Origin: Strigomonas culicis
Taxonomy: Eukaryota > Euglenozoa > Kinetoplastea > Trypanosomatida > Trypanosomatidae
Direction: 5' to 3'
NCBI GenBank assembly: GCA_000482145.1
Contig: AUXH01000019.1
Location: 1-64,000, forward strand
Length of the DNA stretch: 64,000 nucleotides
Positions within the stretch are counted from its first letter, which is position 1; each line of letters opens with the position of its first letter. A model generated the notes under the pieces. It saw only the letters and a program-made list of their open reading frames with translations. It had not been told where the DNA came from and ran no database searches. Of the stretch, positions 10,301 through 18,467 are shown one piece after another. The position numbers and the translations under genes were made by a program.

Positions 10301-12222
10301 TGTGGTACTTCAATGCGCGTTGCGCCGGCACCGACGTGCCCCGCGTGTTCTTCCAGACGAACCGGCTGCACGAACTGCGGGAGCTGATGCTCAACGGCCA
10401 GAGCCCGAACCAGAGCCAGACCCAGAACCCGAACCCGAACCCCAATCAGGGTCAGAACCAGGAAGGTGGTCAAGAGCCATCGGCGGCTCAGGGATTTGAA
10501 GACCCACAGTCGACCTTTTCCACCTTGTTCCCCAGCTGCAAGGACCTGCTGCAGTGGTGGGCGCAGTACAGCGAGCGGCGCCGAAATATGCCGGAGGCGA
10601 TCCGCTTCTACGAGTGCTGCGACGATACGTACAACATGGTCCGCATCCTGTGCTCGGTGAAGCCCCCCAAGCTAGAGAACGCGGTGGACCTGGTGGAGGA
10701 GGAGATCAACGACGCGAAGGCCAAATACGACCAGTATCAGGCGATGGCCGCCGTGCCTGGCGACAGCAGCAACGGCTTCTCCGAGCCGGAGCGCGTGGGC
10801 GCCGCCTACTTTGTAGGCAAGCACTACGAGGCAACCGACGACGTGGACACGGCGCTCAAGTACTACCGGCACGCCGGCGCGTACCGCAGCGGCGTGCGGG
10901 TGGCTCGCAAGGCGGAGCGGGACACCGACGTGGTGGCGCTCGCGCTCGCGAGCAAGGACGAGCGGCTGATCCTGGACATGGCCATCTACCTGGAGAAGAA
11001 GGAGTCCTTCGACAAGGCGGTCGAGCTCTACCGTGAGGTGGACGCGACGCAGCTCGCGCTCGACGTGTGCATCCGGGGCGGGCTGTACGATACGCTGCAC
11101 GAGATCAGCACCAAGCTGGCGAACGCCAAGACGGACCCGGAGGTGTTCATGAACATGGCGAACCACTTTCAGACGATCGGGCAGTATCAGAAGACGGTGG
11201 AGATGCTCGTGTTTGCGAAGAAGTACGACGATGCGCTGCGCATGTGCGAGGAGCGCAATGTTATCCTGACGGACGAGATGGCGGAGGCGATGACCGGCGA
11301 GAACAACGTGCTCCCGGCGGACGAGAAGGTCGCGCTGCTCAAGCGCGTGGCGCACACGGCGAAGGACCAGGGCAGCTGGACCCTCGCCTGCAAGAAGTAC
11401 ACGCAGGCCGGCGAGCGCGTGAAGGCGCTCAAGATGCTCATGCGCGGCGGCGAGGTCGAGAAGGTCATCTTCTTCACCAACCACTCCCGCAGCACCGAGA
11501 TTTACACCCTTGCCGCGAACTACCTGCAGTCGCAGAACTGGAGCACCGACGCGATGGTGTACAAGAGCATCGTGCAGTTCTACACCAAGGCGAAGGTGTT
11601 CGACAGCTTGTTTAGCTTCTACGACTCCTGCGCCCAGTTTCGCATCGACGAGGACCGGGACTACAGGCAGGCGCTCAACTGCATCGAGGACTGCGTGCGC
11701 GCGATGGAGAAGGCCAACGCGAATAGGCAGAACGTCAACATGACCAACGTCGCGGGGCTGAAGGAGAAGGGCAAGATCATCGCGAGCGTGGTGCAGGCGA
11801 AGCAGATCTCCGAGTCCATCGACCCGCAGCGCCGCGGCAACGAGGACGAAAAGAAGAAGTCGGATGAGGTCATCGCGATTTGCTCCGACCTCATCAAGCG
11901 CAGCCGCCCCAACCACGACGACCACACCCTCATCGAGGATGCCATCCGCATCGGCGACGTGTTTGCGCTGCTCGTCAAGTTCTACATGGAGAAGCTGGAT
12001 GAGCCCAAGAGCGCCCTCAAGGTGCTAGAGAGCATGCCCAAGCACGGTATCGAGCCGCAGTATTTCGTGGAGGTGGAGTACATGGAAAAGGTATGCAAGG
12101 CGAACGACAAGCGCCTGCGCGACGTGGTCACGATCAGCAGTGCGGCCATGTCCACGAAGGACGCCCGTCGCCGCAGCAGTGGCGTGGTGCAATCCTCCGT
12201 GCTGGATGAGGTGATGAAGTAG
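7324..12222 (+). CDS. IFT140: Intraflagellar transport protein 140 (IFT-A core)
   Basis: 1632 aa from ATG 7324. IFT140 is a core subunit of IFT complex A, which works in retrograde transport and in entry of membrane proteins into the flagellum. The N-terminal part (about 1-680) has WD40-type beta-propeller character, including a SLAWHPVHQVLMVGWSNG stretch close to the WHP motif at the start of IFT140 propellers. From about 830 to the end it is an alpha-solenoid of TPR-like repeats. The segment near residues 872-893 (AWHGLARMCVSNGRLDVAAVC) matches the conserved IFT140 motif containing ARMCV and RLDVAKVCL, and DLLQWWAQYSE matches the WRWWAQYLES region. A low-complexity Asn/Gln/Pro insertion (about 1024-1058) sits just before that motif. 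Somewhat longer than the human protein (about 1460 aa). Confidence 0.92.
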   Translation: MSLFFVNKPNHDGDLNKNLIEVHSCQTLVATGFSNPPSVLITDYEGEPLATVTNPNKELSVASLAWHPVHQVLMVGWSNGKMNMWATASPESLGLGHDATASLQLTAKAATTSDVEGAVREHNAGGIVASAWTTNGHYLLTSSANKCVVLWGLERTVADKTAAVVQVLKPLWSVSTELPITRIFHVPSRSSLEDPTAALDGSSRDLDGGEKDDDVAFLLSDGGPKLLSLNDAQRLEAVVTQSERITDVLYDRKERMLVLLNAKLLLDAFAISDDITATVLTHQKLSLPPNLVTPDNAGITMVWAAPAVVAMACGDDRLRAFDLRHDDAFMIPLPMEGTHVTNIASDLNKNILTIGDAEGTLVVFQKANEASAGGHPISLTGNALPTAQDPALGWEASATHKMAARIDRIVCTSLGDMITCVDGKQLQVLHETVRKRDWDGVAAATQISSDMVVVESVTGCQCLLHSNTKVRGLSISFPMIVLWDGTQLFVYTINEATSEFSLTRSVPTTSPVFSAHPDGLFYVKEDRIIYATWQMEPLGQLAFTEAEGAPMLLDVMCDFVVAVSTKNVLRLAKVSSRDMRPLGPSRPLNLSDATLLYVPPSGNPQEMEQVKADVTEPVTVVAARVNAQGRRVALMTKVGALGKPDSRIWVFDSDTDKAYCYDFAGRSEIPDAVYWNTPEPNANSIGELEYLLLACETHEIKAGHPAGPGAGKESGAGGDGDAGHHKGRQPLRQEDLPGALPDMQNFAEAAEGRRGSIGVTNFLGNRSHNLVTLFATHKGLVLHNSVSLKEYQICLVGLTIPDFLLASIKINGDPTNAEDYVIEQKRLRDFDGLKSDKDVVVREALLKFSYYATIGNMDEAYRCIKTIKNPAAWHGLARMCVSNGRLDVAAVCLATMQDGVAARLLRESKEEHPYDKNVQLATLACSLKMMDEAEHLLRLSQRYDLITDVYLACGKFEQAQRHSQRFDRIRIRPVAYKYAQFMESLQNMDAAIMWYFNARCAGTDVPRVFFQTNRLHELRELMLNGQSPNQSQTQNPNPNPNQGQNQEGGQEPSAAQGFEDPQSTFSTLFPSCKDLLQWWAQYSERRRNMPEAIRFYECCDDTYNMVRILCSVKPPKLENAVDLVEEEINDAKAKYDQYQAMAAVPGDSSNGFSEPERVGAAYFVGKHYEATDDVDTALKYYRHAGAYRSGVRVARKAERDTDVVALALASKDERLILDMAIYLEKKESFDKAVELYREVDATQLALDVCIRGGLYDTLHEISTKLANAKTDPEVFMNMANHFQTIGQYQKTVEMLVFAKKYDDALRMCEERNVILTDEMAEAMTGENNVLPADEKVALLKRVAHTAKDQGSWTLACKKYTQAGERVKALKMLMRGGEVEKVIFFTNHSRSTEIYTLAANYLQSQNWSTDAMVYKSIVQFYTKAKVFDSLFSFYDSCAQFRIDEDRDYRQALNCIEDCVRAMEKANANRQNVNMTNVAGLKEKGKIIASVVQAKQISESIDPQRRGNEDEKKKSDEVIAICSDLIKRSRPNHDDHTLIEDAIRIGDVFALLVKFYMEKLDEPKSALKVLESMPKHGIEPQYFVEVEYMEKVCKANDKRLRDVVTISSAAMSTKDARRRSSGVVQSSVLDEVMK
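10393..10490 (+). repeat. Asn/Gln/Pro low-complexity insertion in IFT140
   Basis: Tandem AACCC/CAGAA-type codons encode an NQSQTQNPNPNPN-like stretch (about residues 1024-1056) inside the alpha-solenoid. Confidence 0.8.
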
Positions 12223-12970
12223 TATGTAGGCGGCAACGCGAATATGCTCAGCACGACAACCCTGGAGCCCGGGGTGGCCTGAATAGGACCTCCATCTGCC
12301 ACGCACCGAACACACTGAAACGGACGAACCTGATGAATTTTATGTAGATACAAGTGTACTAACCTTTCTTTTCTTTGAGTCTTCTTTTTTATTTTTGTTT
12401 TCCCGTCGTTTTATACATTTTCTGAATGTTGCATAATTGTATGCTGTGTGGTGCAATCTTTTTTTTTCCCTTTTGTTCTTGTTGGCAGCTCAGCACTGCT
12501 TGCTCGATATTGTTTTGATCTTAGAACTGTGAACTCATTTGTTACTCTTGTTATTATTGTTTTCATTTTCGATTGTTGTTGCTGTTTCTTTTTTTTTACT
12601 TTCTCAAAATTATATACCTACACCCACACATATATATTTTACTACTTTTAATGTACTGAAACGTAATTACTATCGAACAAAGGCAAACGCTGCACCAACA
12701 AAAAGAAGATTATAGTAGTATTACGGTAATAGAAAATCATTTGTATGTATCTATATCAAGTGCCCAACATGACGTTTGTTGCCAAGTCTCCTCCAGCGAA
12801 TATATGGAGTTTCCTGTAGATGCGCTCCTAGTTACTATGGGCTACGGTTTGTAGCGTTCTTTTTTTATTTCTTGCTCTTTTTCACACGGGGAGCTTCATT
12901 GACCATCTCTCTCTCTCTCTCTCTCTTTTTTTTTCTTCTCTCTCTCTGTCCCTCTGTCCTTAAGGTTTAG
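12223..12970 (+). promoter_or_regulatory. Spacer with SL acceptor for the LRR gene at 12971
   Basis: T-rich 3' UTR and spacer, no gene seen. A (TC)n microsatellite at 12906-12926 merges into a pyrimidine tract reaching about 12960. Acceptor AG is 12963-12964, or 12969-12970, which would place the ATG directly on the acceptor. Confidence 0.65.
12906..12926. repeat. (TC)n microsatellite in a polypyrimidine tract
   Basis: Pure TC repeat that continues into T and TC runs up to about 12960 and probably serves as the branch/pyrimidine region for trans-splicing of the LRR gene. Confidence 0.8.
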
Positions 12971-15415
12971 ATGGACGCTGCTAATACTGCAGGTTCGAGC
13001 TCCGCAGGCCAGCCACCCAGGTCTCTCCAGCCCCTTCTCGTGAGGGTGTCCCAGGAGACGTCGAACTACGGCCGGCCGCAGCGCGAGATCGAGCAGCGCA
13101 ACACATTTGTAGACAAAAAGAAGTCCGAATGGTCGGCTGCCAAGCACACCTTCGGGCGAAATAGAAAGGCTGCGTCCACGGGACATGGGCGTCATGCGGC
13201 GGCGGTCCAAACGATCGCGGACGAGGCGCCGGACGCGCGCAGCCGTGTAATCCACCCATACGGCTTCCGCATCTTGAAAGACACGAGTGTGATTGAGCGT
13301 TCCCTGAAGGGCTACTTCCGGCTCCCGCCGGCGCCCAGTCGCGTGCTGCGCGCGGAGCGAGAGCGGCTGCACGAGAAGCTCATCAGCATGGACCGCGAGG
13401 AGGCGCGCGAGCGGCGCCAGATCGGCGGCGAAGAGGGCGTCATTCTCGATGGCTTTCTCATTCTCAGCGCGGCCAGTGTGGAGAACCCAGAGGAGGTGGA
13501 GACGGTGACGCTACAGAATTCCAATCTCGTGGGCTCCGTGTTAGAAGACTTGATGTATTTCGAGAACCTTTTTTTTCTAGACGTGAGCGAGAATCAGCTC
13601 TGCATGAGCGATCTGCTGACGCTGCCTTCCCTGGAGGTGTTGCATCTCGCCTACAACGGGATACGCTCGCTGGAAGATCTGCAACAGGTGGTAGAGGAGT
13701 GCCGCGAGGCAACGGAGGCGGATGTACCCGGGACGCAAGACGGTTACCAAGACCCGGAGGAGCAGGCACCCTTCCTGTACCGCACGGGCTCTCTCGGCAC
13801 GCACGGCGTCCTCCTGGTGCGACTGACGGCGCTCAACCTTTCTTGCAACACGATCCCGCCGGAGCAGATCCCTTTTCTGTCCTACTTCCCTTGCCTCGAA
13901 AAGCTGGACTTGAGCAGCAACTATCTCAAGTACCTACCCGAGGATTTGTCCTGCCTCTCGAGCGTCACGCACTTGGCTTTGGAAAACAATCTCTTCTCGT
14001 CCTCCTCGAGCCGCCCCAGTGTGTTCAAGGCACTCGCGTCGATGCCCTCCCTGATTGAAGTCAATTTGAACAACAATAAACTGTCCCAGGTGCCATCCTT
14101 TTCTGTGAGCGAGGGAAGAGGCCTGTGCTTCCCATCCGTGGAGATCATCGGCTTGAGCAACAATTTGTTCAAGACGGCGGAGAGTGTCATCCAACTAGCA
14201 CAACTGCACAAGACGTTGCGACGTGTCGTGCTCTCGAAGAACCCCATGTGCGTGGATACGCGCGCTACCACACAGACGCGTTCGCTGTTTGACAAGTTTG
14301 TCGTGGATGCCTATTTTGAGAAAACAAACCCAACAAAGACCGCGGCGGATCCGTGGGCGACGACAAACGAGATGTGGAAGGAAGAGGGTTGGTCCCGCTT
14401 TTTACAGGATCCGCAGGCGGACACGGGGAGGGACAACGCGTCTCCGCCCCAGTCGCACCCCATCGACGTGAAGGCTGCTGCTGCTGCTGCGGCTGCGGCT
14501 GCGGCCGAGGACACATCGATAGGCCAAGACACGTGGGAGGACGAAGCGCAGATGGACTCGCAACAGATGGACAGCGATGCCTTCTATCCCCCCGACGAGG
14601 AGTACGTGCGCGGCAACGACCTGTTCGCGCAGGCTGACAAGGCCCCACCCGACGCGGGCACAGCCGCGAGCAAGAGCGAGAAGCACATCCACTGGGGCAG
14701 CGGGGAAGAGCCGGGGTACACACGTACGCAGAGCAGAGGCCAAGTGTACGGCTCCGCCGAAGAGTATCTGCGTAGCTTTCGCATTGAGTTAGTGTTCAAG
14801 GACACGGAACTGCCAAAGCGCAGCACGAAGGATTTCTATGCGAGCAGTACGCGCGTCAATGGTCAAAGCAATCTTGTCACTGTGCCGAGCTACGAGGAGT
14901 TCATGGATATCTATCGCATCACCGGCGCCACGCGAGAGAAACGGGTGCCGGCGACGCGGAGGCAGGGAAAGGCCGCCAGCAAGATGCCCACGATGATGAT
15001 GCCCACGCGAGAAGTGCCCAGGCCAGTGGTGGAGGACGACACCGCGGACGAGGAGGAGTACGAGGAGTTTGAAGAGGAGGTAGAAGAGGCGATTTCTGAA
15101 CCAGACGACGGCGCAGAAAATGACAACGATGCCTTCTTCATCACCGGGGTCGATGATGAGGGCTTTCACAAACGGAAAACGAGGAGAGTTCTTAAAACTG
15201 TCCGGCGCAGGCGTGAAAAGCCGAGTACCGAAAAGCAGCATGCGGCGGAGGCACGTGTGCTGAAGGCGAGTGATGTGCAGCCTACCGTCTCCATGCGCAC
15301 CACTAACGCCCATGCGGCTGTTAATGAGCTACGCAATTTGCTTCGAAAACCGCTGCCGCACTTGCCCTATCAATCAACAGGTGATAAGGGCTCCCAACGT
15401 GTTAGAAAGAGTTAG
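12971..15415 (+). CDS. Leucine-rich repeat protein, XRRA1-like
   Basis: 814 aa from ATG 12971, immediately after an AG that follows a strong pyrimidine tract. Residues about 160-430 contain leucine-rich repeats of the LxxLxLxxN type (for example FLDVSENQL, VLHLAYNGI, LDLSSNYLKYLP, LNNNKLSQVP). The opening VILDGFLILSAASVENPEEVETV and the LSCNTIPPEQIPFL repeat resemble my recollection of XRRA1, a poorly understood LRR protein widespread in ciliated eukaryotes; this is a family-level guess. Downstream are a polyalanine run (about 502-514), a conserved-looking segment YLRSFRIELVFKDTELP (about 597), an acidic patch (about 688-720) and a basic end. LRR proteins of this form usually act as protein-protein adaptors. 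Confidence 0.8.
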   Translation: MDAANTAGSSSAGQPPRSLQPLLVRVSQETSNYGRPQREIEQRNTFVDKKKSEWSAAKHTFGRNRKAASTGHGRHAAAVQTIADEAPDARSRVIHPYGFRILKDTSVIERSLKGYFRLPPAPSRVLRAERERLHEKLISMDREEARERRQIGGEEGVILDGFLILSAASVENPEEVETVTLQNSNLVGSVLEDLMYFENLFFLDVSENQLCMSDLLTLPSLEVLHLAYNGIRSLEDLQQVVEECREATEADVPGTQDGYQDPEEQAPFLYRTGSLGTHGVLLVRLTALNLSCNTIPPEQIPFLSYFPCLEKLDLSSNYLKYLPEDLSCLSSVTHLALENNLFSSSSSRPSVFKALASMPSLIEVNLNNNKLSQVPSFSVSEGRGLCFPSVEIIGLSNNLFKTAESVIQLAQLHKTLRRVVLSKNPMCVDTRATTQTRSLFDKFVVDAYFEKTNPTKTAADPWATTNEMWKEEGWSRFLQDPQADTGRDNASPPQSHPIDVKAAAAAAAAAAAEDTSIGQDTWEDEAQMDSQQMDSDAFYPPDEEYVRGNDLFAQADKAPPDAGTAASKSEKHIHWGSGEEPGYTRTQSRGQVYGSAEEYLRSFRIELVFKDTELPKRSTKDFYASSTRVNGQSNLVTVPSYEEFMDIYRITGATREKRVPATRRQGKAASKMPTMMMPTREVPRPVVEDDTADEEEYEEFEEEVEEAISEPDDGAENDNDAFFITGVDDEGFHKRKTRRVLKTVRRRREKPSTEKQHAAEARVLKASDVQPTVSMRTTNAHAAVNELRNLLRKPLPHLPYQSTGDKGSQRVRKS
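14474..14511 (+). repeat. Polyalanine run
   Basis: GCT/GCG codons encode 12-13 consecutive Ala in the XRRA1-like protein. Confidence 0.85.
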
Positions 15416-15886
15416 CTTTGTATCTACCTATTTATCTATACACCACCAGCCCTTTATTCTTAAGCGGGGTTGATTTTTCATATTTCGTTCTTATCTTTCC
15501 ATTGTCATGAGTTTCTTCATATGTAAACTAAAATGTAATTGTGTATTATTCGTTCGCATGCTGCACACACACACAACAAAAAAAAAAAAGAAAATGCTGT
15601 GTTGAATACTTTTTTTATTATTATTGTATCAATGTACTGTATACAATTTTCAAGCTTATGCTAGCTACTTCCCTGAGCTCTAATGCAAAGGTGTGTAGTC
15701 TTTTTTTTATTTATTTGTTTACGTTCACATTCTTGAAATGGTTTGCATTTTTTGTTCACTCGCTTTCGCTTTCTACTTTCTCTTTGCGGCTCACTCTTCC
15801 TTCTAGTTCTGTAGAGACCACACTTTCTTATTGCTACACACACCCATATATACATATATTACATATATATTCTTGTATACAAGGCG
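15416..15886 (+). promoter_or_regulatory. Spacer with SL acceptor for the 15887 gene
   Basis: T-rich spacer. A pyrimidine-rich stretch (about 15758-15804) ends at AG 15805-15806, giving a 5' UTR of about 80 nt. A + strand open frame at 15541-15900 is T-rich, crosses the acceptor and is not a gene. Confidence 0.6.
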
Positions 15887-16780
15887 ATGCGTTCCCTTAG
15901 CGAGAGCCGCCCGATGGCTCTCCGCAGCCTGTCTGTGAACAGTGCCACGAACCCCACAGCCGATAAGGCGAGACGCCCTACCGCCTCACCTTCCCCGCCT
16001 CTGAACAGTTTCCTCGTGGATGCGAGCTGGCCGACGTTAACGCTCCTAACACTGGATGCGTTCCAGCGTCGGATCGGGGCCTTTCTGCAGGTGTTCATTT
16101 CGGCGACAATCGAGTACCGATGCGGCCAGCGCTCAGAGTCGGTGTACGTGGACGACTTTCTCGTGCACTGGGTCGATGCCGCGCAGCGCCGCTCCCTCCA
16201 GTTAAACGCCTTTCTAGAACTCAACCGCGGCACGCTCTTGGAGGTGGACTACCGCCAGCTGTGCACGACGCGGGAGCGCCTCCAGGCCGTGCTGCGGGAC
16301 GCCCTGGAGGAGCTGGGGCGGCACGGCGGCACGGCGAGGGGGGCCAAGCGCATTACCTTCGCGCAGCCGCTGGCCAAGCGGCTCGTGCTCAACCGCTCGC
16401 TGGGCCGCCTGTCGCTCCGCACCATCTCCGACGGCGAGCGCAGCCGCTCCTCGGCGCTGTCTTCACGCTCGCCGTCGCCGCCGTCGGACGAGGCAGGGCA
16501 CACGTGGGGGGCGGAGCGCCCGCCGGCGCGGGCGCGCACGAGCGGCGTGTACTACGGCGACGTGGTGCACGGCGCGGCGACGCCCGACCCGCGGCCGCGC
16601 GCGGTAGTGCGTGAGTCGACAGATGTGGTCGAGGACATGCGGGAGATGCTCGAGGGCCATGTGTGGCGCCACACGCGACGTGAGAACTGCAAGAAAATAA
16701 TGCTCTTCTTCATTTACGTTTTTGTCCTTCCCATTGCTTTTCTTGCAATATGCTCTGCTTTGGGGTTTCATCCTATCTAG
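15887..16780 (+). CDS. Tail-anchored hypothetical protein
   Basis: 297 aa from ATG 15887. Not recognised. Residues about 40-150 look folded and helical (contains DAFQRRIGAFLQVF and YVDDFLVHWVDAAQRRS). Residues 170-235 are Ser/Arg/Pro-rich and probably disordered. The last about 25 residues form one hydrophobic segment preceded by basic residues (RRENCKKIMLFF), so the protein is probably a C-terminal tail-anchored membrane protein facing the cytosol. No signal peptide is evident. The target membrane cannot be told from sequence. Confidence 0.8.
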   Translation: MRSLSESRPMALRSLSVNSATNPTADKARRPTASPSPPLNSFLVDASWPTLTLLTLDAFQRRIGAFLQVFISATIEYRCGQRSESVYVDDFLVHWVDAAQRRSLQLNAFLELNRGTLLEVDYRQLCTTRERLQAVLRDALEELGRHGGTARGAKRITFAQPLAKRLVLNRSLGRLSLRTISDGERSRSSALSSRSPSPPSDEAGHTWGAERPPARARTSGVYYGDVVHGAATPDPRPRAVVRESTDVVEDMREMLEGHVWRHTRRENCKKIMLFFIYVFVLPIAFLAICSALGFHPI

Positions 16781-17186
16781 AATAGATCTTAGATTCTCGC
16801 CTTTCACTTTTTTCTCATCATCCCATTTGCGACTAAATTGGATTCCTGTACAAAACGCATGGCTTCCCTGCCTTCCCTACAATGACGTACGGTACTTTGT
16901 CGTACAGGGGAGCTAGAGTTGGAGAAGAATGCACGGGGGAAAAAAATGAATTCTATAAGTATGGAGGTGTTGTTACTTGTGACTCTTTGTGACCCTCTTT
17001 CTCTCTCTCTCTCTCTCTCTTTTGTCTTCATCCGATGCGAGGTGTCGATAATTATTATTTGTGTGTACGTTGTTTTTGGTGTTGTCACTCTTCATAGACC
17101 CATATATTATAGTCTTATAGAACATCTTGTGCATTCATAAAATAGATAATTCGTTGTTCTTCTTTGTTCTTCTGCGTTTTACATTC
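16781..17186 (+). promoter_or_regulatory. Spacer with SL acceptor for B9D1
   Basis: Holds a (CT)n tract at 17000-17020 and further pyrimidines to about 17031. The likely AG is 17040-17041 (5' UTR about 145 nt). Later AGs near 17120 and 17146 are possible. Confidence 0.55.
17000..17020. repeat. (CT)n microsatellite in a polypyrimidine tract
   Basis: Pure CT repeat upstream of the B9D1 acceptor. Confidence 0.8.
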
Positions 17187-17906
17187 ATGTCGCGTGCTGC
17201 TAATGTCAACGCGGAGGGCGCGAAGGGGGCGCACTTTGAGAGCACCCCAGGGGACACCAAAGGATTCCAGGTGCTGGTGCATGGCGTCGTGGAGAGCGCC
17301 GAGTGCCTCGAGGCGGGCACCCTCTTTGCGCGGACGCACCTCTTCTTCGGCCCCGACTGGTCCTTTCTCTCCACGAGCCGCGCCAACGACGGCAACCTCG
17401 ACGACGAGGAGAACATTGTCTACCCGACGTACAGCAACAACGCGGAGGTTGTCACGCAGCTGTCCGATCGCGCACAGAGTCCTTTCGCCACCTTCAACTG
17501 GGCGACTCCATTCGAGTTTGCGCTGCAGAGCACCAACCCGTACGGGTGGCCGCAGCTCGTGGTGACGCTGCACACCATCACGAACAGTAAGCAGAACCGA
17601 GACCCCGACGAGAAGGATGGCAACCTGCTGGGCAGCGGTGAGTCCATCATTGGCTACGGCCGATGCTTTGTCCCTACCCAGCGGGGGTACCACACCGTGC
17701 ATGTACCCATGATGCAGCTCGAGAACTCCACGCGAAAGCACCAGTTAGTTGGTATGCTGACGCGCCAAAAGCCGGTGTTGCGCGATCTGTCATACCTCTG
17801 CCGGGGCGAGGATAGAGTCGTGCTTAGTGCACGCCCTCTTGCAGGGTCTGTGACGCTCAGCTTCTCCATCATGATTAACGGGTTTGAGGCGTGTGGGTTC
17901 GAGTAA
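17187..17906 (+). CDS. B9D1: B9 domain-containing protein 1
   Basis: 239 aa from ATG 17187; an open frame extends upstream to 17127 but without ATG and through the spacer. B9D1 is a C2-like B9 protein of the MKS module at the ciliary transition zone, where with B9D2 and MKS1 it helps gate membrane proteins entering the cilium. Diagnostic matches: GVVESAE near the N-terminus, FFGPDWSF, FNWATPFEF, the hallmark STNPYGWPQLVVT, then GYGRCFVPTQRGYHTVHVPM and the closing GSVTLSFSIMINGFEACGFE. Length is close to human B9D1 (about 204 aa), with a short acidic insertion (about residues 61-72) between the early strands. Most of the protein is the B9 domain. Confidence 0.92.
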   Translation: MSRAANVNAEGAKGAHFESTPGDTKGFQVLVHGVVESAECLEAGTLFARTHLFFGPDWSFLSTSRANDGNLDDEENIVYPTYSNNAEVVTQLSDRAQSPFATFNWATPFEFALQSTNPYGWPQLVVTLHTITNSKQNRDPDEKDGNLLGSGESIIGYGRCFVPTQRGYHTVHVPMMQLENSTRKHQLVGMLTRQKPVLRDLSYLCRGEDRVVLSARPLAGSVTLSFSIMINGFEACGFE

Positions 17907-18467
17907 AAGGTGCGTGCACGTACGCCCCACTACACGAGTTCGTTTTTGGTGTTTCTTTGCTTTTTTTTTTCTTGTCACACTTCTCATACATAGATTTTTC
18001 TTTTTCATTTTCTTTTTGGTGCCAGATTGCGTGGACATTAAAATAATAATAATAATAACAAATCAAGGTTATGCATGTAGATGTGTGAGTCAAAGGTTAT
18101 ATCTTTAGAGGTGGTAGACTTCACATAGCTTTTCTCCCCTTTTATCTCATCTCACTTTCTTTTATAGTTCTTTTTTTTTTTTCGTTTTTGTTGCATTACA
18201 TCTCTCTCTATCTCTTTTTCTTTCTTGTTTAGTTGTTTGACAAGTTTCGTTTGTAAGTTCGTCAGCATATTGTTTCTTTCTTAGTTAGTAAGACGAAACA
18301 CGAAACAACAACAAACAAGTAAACAAAAAAGGCACGCATATAGAAAAATAAAAGAGAAAAAGAGAAACCGTAGTACTATTGGGTCTTTTTTTGGTTTAAC
18401 ATTGTAATAAATAACGGTACATCCAAATTATAACTATACTTGAACATCCAAATTGTCGTGTGTTATA
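17907..18467 (+). promoter_or_regulatory. Spacer with SL acceptor for the surface protein
   Basis: T/C-rich to about 18230, then A-rich. The pyrimidine tract around 18200-18230 ends at AG 18231-18232 (5' UTR about 235 nt, A-rich with AAC repeats near 18305). No gene seen. Confidence 0.55.

Noticed and set aside
15541..15900. Small + strand open frame in the spacer before 15887
   Set aside because: Phe/Leu/Tyr/Ser-rich product of a T-rich spacer that runs through the likely splice acceptor; no coding character.
18121..18240. T runs as RNA polymerase III terminators or hidden small RNA genes
   Set aside because: T runs occur in every spacer with an AG downstream and fit polypyrimidine tracts; no tRNA cloverleaf or A/B box arrangement was recognised.
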